DNA from: Clostridia bacterium
GTDB taxonomy: Bacteria; Bacillota; Clostridia; Oscillospirales; Acutalibacteraceae
DNA length: 12,619 bases
Reading direction: 5' to 3'
Assembly (NCBI GenBank): GCA_900757335.1
Contig: CAAENL010000086.1
Coordinates: forward strand, 1-12,619
The notes beneath the pieces were generated by a model, which saw only the letters and a program-made list of their open reading frames with translations, ran no database searches and was not told the origin of the DNA. Positions 5,797 through 12,619 of the stretch are shown in pieces. How positions within the stretch are numbered: the first letter of the stretch is position 1; each line of letters opens with the position of its first letter. The translations under genes were made by a program, and so were the position numbers.

Positions 5797-7560
5797 AATG
5801 ATAATAATGTTATATATGGCATAAACGGTCCTGTTGTGACCGTTAAAGGAACCAAATCATTTTCCATGATGGAAATGGTATATGTCGGAAATGAACGCCT
5901 TATCGGTGAAATAATAGGCGTTACCGATGAATTTACCACAATTCAGGTTTATGAAGAAACTACCGGACTTAAGCCCGGTGAACCCGTAATAGGCACGGGA
6001 GGTCCGATGAAAGTTTGTCTCGGACCCGGAATGCTTAACAATATTTTTGACGGAATTGAGCGTCCGCTTAAATCAATCCAAGAAGAGAGCGGTTCGTTTA
6101 TAGGAAGAGGTTGCAGCGTGCCTGCTCTCGAACCCGATAAACTTTGGAAAGTGGAAGTTTGCGTAAAAGCGGGAGATTTTCTTGAAAGCGGTACGATATA
6201 TGCAAGATGCCCGGAGACTTCCGTTATAGAACACAGATGTCTTGTTCCGCCGAACGTAAAAGGCGAAGTATTGGAAGTGGTGCCGAGCGGTGAATACAAA
6301 GTAAACGACGTAATCGTAAAGATTAAGGAGTCAAACGGAAAAATTCATGAATTGACTCTTTGCCAGCATTGGCCGATACGTATTCCCAGACCCATGAAAA
6401 AAAGATTGCCGTCAAATATTCCTCTTATAACGGGACAAAGAATAATAGACACGCTTTTCCCGGTTGCAAAAGGCGGAGCGGCTGCTGTTCCGGGAGGATT
6501 CGGAACAGGTAAAACGATGACTCAACACCAATTAGCAAAATGGTGCGACGCAGACATAATAGTTTACGTCGGATGCGGTGAACGCGGAAATGAAATGAGT
6601 CAGGTCGTAGACGAATTTTCAAAACTTATCGACCCGAAATCAAACAAACCCATGACGGAAAGAACAATTTTGATAGCAAATACTTCAAATATGCCTGTTG
6701 CTGCACGTGAAGCTTCAATTTACACAGGTATAACTCTTGCGGAATATTACCGTGATATGGGCTATGACGTCGCAATTATGGCAGATTCTACATCTCGTTG
6801 GGCTGAAGCACTTAGAGAAATCTCGGGAAGACTTGAAGAGATGCCCGCTGAAGAAGGATTCCCACCGTATTTGCCGTCTCGTTTGTCTGCGTTCTACGAA
6901 AGAGCGGGAAGAGCCGAAACTTTAAGCGGAAGCGAGGGTTCCGTTACGATAATAGGAGCGGTTTCTCCGCAAGGCTCGGACTTTTCCGAACCTGTTACTC
7001 AAAACACAAAACGTTTCGTAAGATGTTTCTGGGCACTTGATAAAGCACTTGCATATGCAAGGCACTATCCTGCCATTAACTGGATAAACAGCTATAGTGA
7101 ATACTTTGGCGACCTTGATCCGTGGTATTCGAAAAATGCAGGAGATTCATTCATAAGATATCGTAAAAAAATAGCTTCGATTTTGAGCGAAGAAGATAAG
7201 CTCATGGAAATAGTAAAACTTGTCGGAGCGGATGTTTTGCCCGATGACCAGAAGCTTATAATAGAAATCGCAAAAGTAATAAGAGTAGGATTTTTACAAC
7301 AAAACGCATTCCATAAAGACGATACTTTCGTGCCGCTAAAGAAACAAAAAAAGATGATGAAAGTAATTCTTTATCTAAACAAAAGAGTGCGTCAGCTTAT
7401 AAGTGCTTCGATACCTATTTCAAGGGTTATCGAAACGGGAATTTTTGATAAACTTACGCGTATAAAATACGACGTGCCCAACGATAAGTTGGAATTACTC
7501 GATGATTACAAACGTTTAATTGATGAAACTTTAAATAAAATCATAGGTGACAGACCGTAA
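5794..7560 (+). CDS. atpA: V/A-type ATP synthase/ATPase catalytic subunit A
   Basis: Catalytic subunit of the A3B3 head, 588 residues from ATG 5794 (593 if GTG 5779 is used). It carries the full nucleotide site: P-loop PGGFGTGKT with Lys240, GERGNEM with catalytic Glu263, and the Walker B-like strand [17 protein letters not shown]. The non-homologous insertion that distinguishes V/A-type A from F-type beta is present at about residues 110-185, with [12 protein letters not shown] near its end. The N-terminus YGINGPVV matches the start of the family's beta-barrel, so the few residues before it are optional, which supports the shorter start. The sequence is intact throughout. Gene B begins 17 bases after the stop. 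The only oddity is the remote SD described separately. Confidence 0.97.
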   Translation: MNDNNVIYGINGPVVTVKGTKSFSMMEMVYVGNERLIGEIIGVTDEFTTIQVYEETTGLKPGEPVIGTGGPMKVCLGPGMLNNIFDGIERPLKSIQEESGSFIGRGCSVPALEPDKLWKVEVCVKAGDFLESGTIYARCPETSVIEHRCLVPPNVKGEVLEVVPSGEYKVNDVIVKIKESNGKIHELTLCQHWPIRIPRPMKKRLPSNIPLITGQRIIDTLFPVAKGGAAAVPGGFGTGKTMTQHQLAKWCDADIIVYVGCGERGNEMSQVVDEFSKLIDPKSNKPMTERTILIANTSNMPVAAREASIYTGITLAEYYRDMGYDVAIMADSTSRWAEALREISGRLEEMPAEEGFPPYLPSRLSAFYERAGRAETLSGSEGSVTIIGAVSPQGSDFSEPVTQNTKRFVRCFWALDKALAYARHYPAINWINSYSEYFGDLDPWYSKNAGDSFIRYRKKIASILSEEDKLMEIVKLVGADVLPDDQKLIIEIAKVIRVGFLQQNAFHKDDTFVPLKKQKKMMKVILYLNKRVRQLISASIPISRVIETGIFDKLTRIKYDVPNDKLELLDDYKRLIDETLNKIIGDRP

Positions 7561-7577
7561 AAAGAGAGGTGAAACAA

Positions 7578-9047
7578 TTGGTACTCAATTACGTTGGATT
7601 AAAAGAAATAAGCGGTTCTTTGATAGTTTTGGACGGAGTTGAAGGTGCGTCATACGAAGAAGTCGTTGACATTAAACTCGGGGACGGAAACTACAGAAAA
7701 GGCCGTATAGTTCAAATTGAAGGCAGTAGAGTTATAGTTCAGGTTTTTGAAGGAACTCAATCGATTGCTCTTGACGATACAAAAGTTAAGCTCAAGGGTC
7801 ATCCTATGGAAATTTCACTTTCTCCCGAAATTTTGGGACGTGTTTTCAATGGTTCGGGCGAACCGATAGACAATTTAGGAAAAGTTTTTCCTCACAAAAA
7901 AATGAACATTAATGGAACCCCGATAAATCCGATAGCAAGGGAATATCCTCAAAACTATATAAATACTGGAATTTCTTCGATAGACACGCTTTCCACTCTT
8001 ATAAGAGGACAAAAACTTCCAATATTTTCGAGTTCAGGTATGAAACACAATGAACTTGCGGTTCAAATCGCCCGACAGGCGAAGCTTGCCGAGGGGGAAG
8101 AAAATAATCTTGCAATAGTTTTTGCTGCCATGGGAGTAAAAAATGACGTCGCGGAGTATTTCAGACGTAAATTTGATGAATCGGGAGTAATCGAAAGGGT
8201 TGTAATGTATCTGAACCTTTCGAATGACCCTGTAATAGAAAGAATTTTAACTCCGAGATGTGCACTTACTACAGCTGAATATCTTGCTTTTGAACTCGGA
8301 ATGCACGTTCTTGTAATTATGACGGATATGACTTCATACGCCGAAGCTCTTCGTGAATTCAGTTCTTCGAAAGGAGAAATTCCGGGTCGTAAAGGTTACC
8401 CAGGATATCTTTATTCAGATTTTGCTTCACTTTATGAACGTGCCGGTATAGTCAAAGGTAAAAAGGGTTCGGTTACGCAAATTCCGATTCTTACTATGCC
8501 CAATGACGATATAACTCACCCTGTACCTGATCTCACGGGATACATTACAGAGGGCCAAATTGTTCTTGACAGAGCAATAGACCGCAAAGGATATTATCCT
8601 CCGATTTCTGTTTTGCCGTCGCTTTCAAGACTTATGAAAGACGGAATCGGAGAAGGATTTACAAGAGCCGATCATCCCGAACTTGCCAATCAGCTTTTTG
8701 CCTCATATGCAAAAGTTCAAGATGCAAGAGCTTTGGCGTCAGTTATAGGTGAAGAAGATTTGTCGCCGATTGATAAACTTTATATCAATTTCGGAAATTC
8801 CTTTGAAAAGCAATTCATTAACCAGGGATTTAATGATAACAGGTCAATAGAGCGAAGCTTGGAACTTGGTTGGAGACTTCTTTCAACGCTGCCGAGGCAA
8901 GAGCTTGACAGAGTTAGCGGCGAAACTCTCGATAAGTATTATATCGACGATAAAGAACTCCTTGAACGCAAGAATAAGACTGAATTTGTTGAAGATGAAT
9001 CGTCCGAAGAAATGGACGATGATATCGACGACGCAGACGATAATTAA
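7578..9047 (+). CDS. atpB: V/A-type ATP synthase/ATPase non-catalytic subunit B
   Basis: Regulatory, nucleotide-site-lining subunit of the A3B3 head, 489 residues. Instead of a working P-loop it has the B-type [12 protein letters not shown] (about 150-161). It retains [32 protein letters not shown] split over two segments, YERAG (286-290) and VLPSLSRLM with Arg351, the family's arginine finger that reaches into the A active site. The TTG start at 7578 is chosen because GAGAGG (7564-7569) lies 8 bases upstream; an in-frame GTG at 7569 overlaps that SD. The last 20 or so residues are an acidic tail of mostly Asp and Glu. The usual family length is about 460, so this tail accounts for most of the extra length. 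It is followed by D after 19 bases. Confidence 0.96.
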   Translation: MVLNYVGLKEISGSLIVLDGVEGASYEEVVDIKLGDGNYRKGRIVQIEGSRVIVQVFEGTQSIALDDTKVKLKGHPMEISLSPEILGRVFNGSGEPIDNLGKVFPHKKMNINGTPINPIAREYPQNYINTGISSIDTLSTLIRGQKLPIFSSSGMKHNELAVQIARQAKLAEGEENNLAIVFAAMGVKNDVAEYFRRKFDESGVIERVVMYLNLSNDPVIERILTPRCALTTAEYLAFELGMHVLVIMTDMTSYAEALREFSSSKGEIPGRKGYPGYLYSDFASLYERAGIVKGKKGSVTQIPILTMPNDDITHPVPDLTGYITEGQIVLDRAIDRKGYYPPISVLPSLSRLMKDGIGEGFTRADHPELANQLFASYAKVQDARALASVIGEEDLSPIDKLYINFGNSFEKQFINQGFNDNRSIERSLELGWRLLSTLPRQELDRVSGETLDKYYIDDKELLERKNKTEFVEDESSEEMDDDIDDADDN

Positions 9048-9066
9048 TTTGTCGGGGAGGTAAATT

Positions 9067-9681
9067 ATGTCAAATCAAGTAGCTCCCACAAAAGGAAATT
9101 TAATAGCCGCGAAGAAATCTTTTGACCTTTCAAAACTCGGGTTTGAGCTTTTGGACAGAAAACGAAATATTCTTGTCCGTGAAATGATGGCTCTGATAGA
9201 GCGTGCCGAGGAAATTCAAAACAATATAGACGAAACTTACACAAAGGCATTTACAACTCTTAAAAAGGCTAACATAGCACTCGGAGTTTGCGAAGAGTTG
9301 TCTCAAGCAGTTCCCGAAGAGTCAGGTCTTAATCTTTCTTTCAGAAGCGTTATGGGAGTTGAAATACCTATAGTGGATTTTAAAGAAAGCGAAGTTGATG
9401 AGATTCCTTTTGGACTCTATGATTCGAATTCGGATTTGGATAAAGCTTATTCGTGTTTTCGCGAGGTAAGTAAAATGACTGCGAGCCTTGCGGAAGTTGA
9501 AACAAGCGTATATCTTCTGGCAAATGCAATAAAGAAAACTCAAAAAAGAGCCAATGCTCTTAAAAATATTATGATACCGAAGTTTGAAAATCAGATAAAA
9601 TCAATTTCAGACGCTTTGGAAGAAAAAGAACGCGAAGAATTTTCAAGACTTAAAGTTATAAAGAATTTTAAGAAGAAATAG
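9067..9681 (+). CDS. atpD: V/A-type ATP synthase/ATPase subunit D (central rotor shaft)
   Basis: A 204-residue central-shaft protein that rotates inside the A3B3 hexamer, the functional counterpart of F-type gamma. The N-terminus has the family pattern of a proline-threonine-lysine start (APTKGNLIAAKKSFDLS) running into the long helix FELLDRKRNILVREM. The C-terminal third (about 140-204) forms the second long helix, with KKTQKRANALKNIMIPKFE, the conserved end-helix motif, and a very basic tail ending in KNFKKK. ATG 9067 follows GGGGAGG (9054-9060) by 6 bases. It is the last gene of the operon and is followed within 10 bases by a terminator hairpin. Confidence 0.95.
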   Translation: MSNQVAPTKGNLIAAKKSFDLSKLGFELLDRKRNILVREMMALIERAEEIQNNIDETYTKAFTTLKKANIALGVCEELSQAVPEESGLNLSFRSVMGVEIPIVDFKESEVDEIPFGLYDSNSDLDKAYSCFREVSKMTASLAEVETSVYLLANAIKKTQKRANALKNIMIPKFENQIKSISDALEEKEREEFSRLKVIKNFKKK

Positions 9682-9690
9682 AAATAAACG

Positions 9691-9733
9691 AATGACAGAT
9701 TTTTTTAAATTGTGAAAAATCTGTTATTTTTTT
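9691..9733 (+). terminator. Rho-independent-type terminator of the V-ATPase operon
   Basis: AATGACAGATTTTT (9691-9704) pairs with AAAAATCTGTTATT (9715-9728), 14 pairs including one G-T, around a 10-base loop. T residues continue to 9733 immediately after the stem. The stem is AU-rich but long, as is usual in AT-rich clostridial genomes. It separates the ATPase operon from the export operon. Confidence 0.8.
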
Positions 9734-9764
9734 ATTATTTTATATATAAACAATCAAAAAAGTG

Positions 9765-9793
9765 TTGACTATAATTATTTTTTATACTAATAT
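9765..9793 (+). promoter_or_regulatory. Sigma-A-like promoter for the peptide export operon
   Basis: TTGACT (9765-9770) is followed after 17 bases by TAATAT (9788-9793), giving 5/6 and 4/6 matches. It lies after the terminator and about 65 bases before the first export gene. A/T-rich sequence surrounds it, so chance matches are more likely here than elsewhere. An alternative TATACT at 9783-9788 has too short a spacer. Confidence 0.5.
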
Positions 9794-9859
9794 TTATAAA
9801 TAGTACAATAATTTACTTGTATTTAAAATTAATATGTCTAAAAAAGAAAGGTGAGGAAT

Positions 9860-10447
9860 ATGTCAGAAAACGGAAGTAATTTATTTCGAAAGAGTTCATT
9901 GGAAAGAGTTTCTTCCCCCGAACAGCTTAACGAGTATATCAAAGTAACAAATCCGAGTTTAATAGCAATATTAATCGGAATATTTACCATTTTAACAGCG
10001 GGAGCGGTGTGGATTTTTTCGGGGGGCATTCCCAAAACCGTGGACATGCAGGGAGTCATAGTCAAAGATTTAAAAAATTCCCCAAGAGTTTACTGCTATG
10101 TCCCCGTTGCGGCAAGTAAACGAATTAAAGAAGGAATGTCTGCCCGTGTTTCTCCCGAAGACGCACCGAGTTCCGAATACGGTTATATCAATGGCACAGT
10201 GCTTTCGGTGAGTGACGATGTAGTTACAGCTGAATATCTTAATTCAAAATTTGATAATCCTCAAACGGTTTTGCCGCTTGTAAGTTCTTCGATGCAAAAC
10301 GGAAACGTTATGGAAGTTGAGATAGGCCTGGGTGAGTGGTCAAATGAAAAAGGAAATGAAGTTGAAATCGTTGAAGGAACGAATTGTACGGTTTCGGCGA
10401 TTGTAGGGGAGACAAAATTATACGAACTTATATTCGAAAATAAATAA
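9860..10447 (+). CDS. Short HlyD-like adaptor of a NHLP/NHLM-type bacteriocin export system
   Basis: A 195-residue single-pass membrane protein. The N-terminal LFRKSSLERVSSPEQLNEYIKVTNPS segment is the recognisable entry of NHLM-type HlyD secretion proteins. It is followed by one membrane helix (about 33-54) and an extracytoplasmic domain of beta-rich, barrel-like sequence, with VYCYVPVAASKRIKEGMSARVSPEDAPSSEYGYINGTV as its best HlyD-like core. The family member that I know is usually near 400 residues, with a long coiled-coil hairpin between two lipoyl halves. Here no coiled coil is present, so this is a compact adaptor. ATG 9860 is chosen over in-frame GTG 9851, which lies within the SD AAAGGTGAGG. 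It presumably links the C39 transporter 15 bases downstream to the cell wall side. No frameshift is visible that could explain the short length. Confidence 0.75.
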   Translation: MSENGSNLFRKSSLERVSSPEQLNEYIKVTNPSLIAILIGIFTILTAGAVWIFSGGIPKTVDMQGVIVKDLKNSPRVYCYVPVAASKRIKEGMSARVSPEDAPSSEYGYINGTVLSVSDDVVTAEYLNSKFDNPQTVLPLVSSSMQNGNVMEVEIGLGEWSNEKGNEVEIVEGTNCTVSAIVGETKLYELIFENK

Positions 10448-10462
10448 CAGGAGGTGCGTAAG

Positions 10463-12613
10463 ATGTTGGGCAAAAGGTTAAAAGTGCCTATTGTTATGCA
10501 AATGGAGGCACTCGAATGCGGTGCAGCTTGTGTTTGTATGATATCGGCATATTACAAAAAATGGGTTCCGCTGACCCAAGTTCGTGCGGACTGCGGCGTT
10601 TCACGTGACGGAAGCGTTGCTAAAAATATGCTTTCTGCGGCTCGTTCTTATGGATTTGAAGCCGGAGGATATAAACTTGAGCCTTCTTCTTTGGGTTCTT
10701 TGACTCTTCCGGTAATAATTCATTGGAATTTCAATCACTTTGTGGTTTTGTGCGGAATAGACGAAAAGAAAAACAAATACTATATCAACGACCCTGCAAG
10801 AGGAAAAGTTACAGTTTCAGCAAAAGAATTCGATGAATCTTTTACAGGAATTGCTCTTACAATGAAGCCTTCAGCCAACTTTAAACCCGAAGGCAAGCCA
10901 AAGAGCGTGTTTTCTTTTGCAAAGAGATGTCTTCGCGGAGCACTTGTGCCGTTTATATTGGCGGTAATAATAAGTATAGTCGGAGATGTTATTGCGACTA
11001 CTTCGCCGATGTTTTCGCGTATATTTACGGATAATTTGCTTACGGGAAAAAATCCCGAATGGTTAATGCCGTTTTTGGGAGTAATGGGAGCGGTATTATT
11101 AGTTCAGGTTTTAGTCGGAATAATAAATTCCATATACTGGCTTAAAATCGAAGGAAAATTTGCACTTACTTCCAGTGCGGAATTTATGTGGCATGTTTTG
11201 CGTTTGCCGCTGAATTTCTTTTCACAAAGAAACGTCGGAGATGTTGTTTCGCGTCAGGAATCCACTTCTTCCATAGCTTTGACGCTTATTCATAAAATAG
11301 CACCGATGTTCAGCGGAATAATTTCACTTTTCTTTTATCTTTTTATAATGCTTAAATACAGCTGGGTTTTGACTTTGATAGGAATCGGAGCAGCAGTTAT
11401 AAATATGTTCCTTGCAAAATATATGTCTGAGAAAATGCTTGATTTTCAAAGGGCGTCAATACCGACGCAAGGTAAACTTATGAGTGTTACCTATTCAGGT
11501 TTTGAGATGATAGAAACAATAAAATCAACAGGAGCCGAGAGCGGTTACTTTGAAAGATGGGCAGGATATTTTGCCAAACAAAACAACGCTATGGTTGCCA
11601 TATCTAAATTTACTCAGTATATAGGTTCCATTCCGGATTTTGTAGATACTCTTTCAGATTGCATTTTGGTTCTTTGCGGTATATATGTAATCATGAAAGG
11701 AGATTTCACAGTAGGTATGTTGGCAGCTTTTCAGGGATATTTGTCAATGTTCATGAGTCCTGTTAACAGCATAATTGACATATATCAAAACTATGTTGAG
11801 ATGCGTTGCGAAATGGAAAGAGTCGAGGATGTTTTGGATTATCCTGTTGATGTTCCGTCAACAACAAAAGATGAAGGTGCTGATCAAGGTAAATTAAAGG
11901 GATATATAGATGTTAAAAACATAACATTCGGATACGGAAAATTAGCCAAACCGGTTTTAACTGATTTTAGTATGAGTATGAAACCGGGTCAATGGATAGC
12001 TGTAGTAGGAGGAAGCGGAAGCGGTAAATCTACGGTTGCAAAGCTGATTACCGGTCTTTACAAACCTTGGGAGGGTGAAATAACTTTTGACGGAAAGAAA
12101 AAAGATGATATTGACCCTTATAAATTCCACGGTTCAGTCGTAATGGTTGACCAAGATAAGATAATGTTCCACGATACGGTCAAGAATAATATCAGGATGT
12201 GGGACGAGTCTATTGAAGATTTTGCTGTTACTTTGGCCGCAAGAGATTCGGATATCCACAGTGCGATAATTTCAAGACCTGACGGATATGAACACGTAAT
12301 AAGCGAAGGCGGAACGGACTTTTCGGGAGGTCAGTGTCAGCGTATTGAAATTGCAAGGGCACTTGCTCAAGAACCGACAATTATTATTCTTGACGAAGCA
12401 ACTTCCGCACTTGACGCTAAAACCGAAAATATCGTAATGAGCAATATACGAAAAGCGGGCTGCACATGTGTGGTAATTGCTCATAGGCTTTCTACGATAC
12501 GCGATTGCGATGAAATTATAGTTCTAGACCACGGAGTAATCTCCGAACGCGGTACGCACGAAGAGCTTATGGCTCGCGGCGGAAAATACAAAGAACTTGT
12601 AATAACGGAATAG
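10463..12613 (+). CDS. NHLP-type bacteriocin export ABC transporter with C39 leader peptidase
   Basis: A 716-residue fusion of peptidase, permease and ATPase. The C39 domain (about 1-135) cleaves leader peptides, typically after a double glycine. It has the oxyanion Gln13, catalytic Cys19 in MEALECGAAC, His92 in NHFVV and Asp110 in INDPARGK. A six-helix exporter membrane domain spans about 150-440. The ATPase domain has Walker A GGSGSGKST (516-524), a Gln loop in VVMVDQDK, signature FSGGQ (620-624), Walker B IIILDEATSALD (640-651) and the switch His674. All catalytic elements are present, so it should process and export a ribosomally made peptide at the cost of ATP. ATG 10463 is placed 8 bases after AGGAGG (10449-10454); GTG 10454 lies within that SD. 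Closest family by pattern: NHLP bacteriocin export peptidase/permease/ATPase. No substrate is visible in the window. Confidence 0.92.
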   Translation: MLGKRLKVPIVMQMEALECGAACVCMISAYYKKWVPLTQVRADCGVSRDGSVAKNMLSAARSYGFEAGGYKLEPSSLGSLTLPVIIHWNFNHFVVLCGIDEKKNKYYINDPARGKVTVSAKEFDESFTGIALTMKPSANFKPEGKPKSVFSFAKRCLRGALVPFILAVIISIVGDVIATTSPMFSRIFTDNLLTGKNPEWLMPFLGVMGAVLLVQVLVGIINSIYWLKIEGKFALTSSAEFMWHVLRLPLNFFSQRNVGDVVSRQESTSSIALTLIHKIAPMFSGIISLFFYLFIMLKYSWVLTLIGIGAAVINMFLAKYMSEKMLDFQRASIPTQGKLMSVTYSGFEMIETIKSTGAESGYFERWAGYFAKQNNAMVAISKFTQYIGSIPDFVDTLSDCILVLCGIYVIMKGDFTVGMLAAFQGYLSMFMSPVNSIIDIYQNYVEMRCEMERVEDVLDYPVDVPSTTKDEGADQGKLKGYIDVKNITFGYGKLAKPVLTDFSMSMKPGQWIAVVGGSGSGKSTVAKLITGLYKPWEGEITFDGKKKDDIDPYKFHGSVVMVDQDKIMFHDTVKNNIRMWDESIEDFAVTLAARDSDIHSAIISRPDGYEHVISEGGTDFSGGQCQRIEIARALAQEPTIIILDEATSALDAKTENIVMSNIRKAGCTCVVIAHRLSTIRDCDEIIVLDHGVISERGTHEELMARGGKYKELVITE

Positions 12614-12619
12614 GGGAGG
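12613..12619 (+). promoter_or_regulatory. SD of a further gene beyond the window
   Basis: The last G of the transporter's TAG begins GGGGAGG, which ends the window. A strong SD fused to a stop codon implies a tightly linked downstream gene. In NHLP export clusters this is often a second ABC transporter (permease/ATPase), but nothing of the coding sequence is visible here. Confidence 0.55.

Noticed and set aside
5751..5801. GTG 5751 as start of a small gene or of atpA
   Set aside because: It abuts AGGAGG with no spacing, is out of frame with atpA and stops after 16 codons.
7569..7577. GTG 7569 as start of atpB
   Set aside because: It overlaps the SD itself, whereas TTG 7578 has an 8-base spacing and gives the expected N-terminus.
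9682..9859. Small RNA or precursor peptide gene in the gap before the export operon
   Set aside because: Beyond the terminator and one promoter the gap is low-complexity A/T. No open frame with an SD and no double-glycine leader is visible.
1..12619. CRISPR arrays, tRNA or rRNA genes, insertion sequences
   Set aside because: I saw no regularly spaced repeats, no cloverleaf or rRNA-like stretches, and no transposase or terminal inverted repeats in the window.

Overview
The window comes from an AT-rich, low-GC Gram-positive bacterium, most likely an anaerobic member of the Clostridia (Oscillospirales/Ruminococcus-like). This placement is inferred from the AT-rich spacers, purine-rich Shine-Dalgarno (SD) sites before most genes, frequent TTG/GTG starts, a bacterial V/A-type ATPase operon, and a NHLP-family peptide export cassette. 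No taxonomic marker fixes the species.

Left edge (1-585, minus strand): the N-terminal 195 codons of pyrH (UMP kinase), cut by the window edge. A divergent spacer (586-866) carries one sigma-A-like promoter for pyrH and one for the ATPase operon.

Middle (867-9681, plus strand): a complete nine-gene V/A-type rotary ATPase operon in the order G/H-like stalk subunit, C, I, K, F, E, A, B, D. A, B and D form the rotor-driven catalytic head. F and C form the central shaft with D. E and the first gene's product form the peripheral stalks. I and K form the membrane ion-translocating part. The operon ends at an AU-rich hairpin followed by a T-run. Gaps are 4 to about 70 bp. Two of the longer gaps, before C and before A, place a strong SD far from the start codon. 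In both, the intervening bases can fold into a hairpin that would bring SD and start together. The gap before K contains another AT hairpin.

Right edge (9765-12619, plus strand): a separate promoter drives the start of a NHLP/NHLM-type bacteriocin export operon. It encodes an unusually short HlyD-like membrane-anchored adaptor, then a C39 peptidase/permease/ATPase transporter that should cleave leader peptides and export the core peptide. The transporter's stop codon runs directly into an SD for a further gene beyond the window, plausibly the second NHLP ABC transporter. No precursor peptide or modification enzyme is visible here.

Most of the content is well-known families. The parts worth a second look are the hairpin-spaced start sites, the architecture of proteolipid K (extra N-terminal helix pair ending in a signal-peptidase-like site, and missing Na+ ligands), the acidic tail on subunit B, the gene order, and the minimal HlyD-like adaptor.
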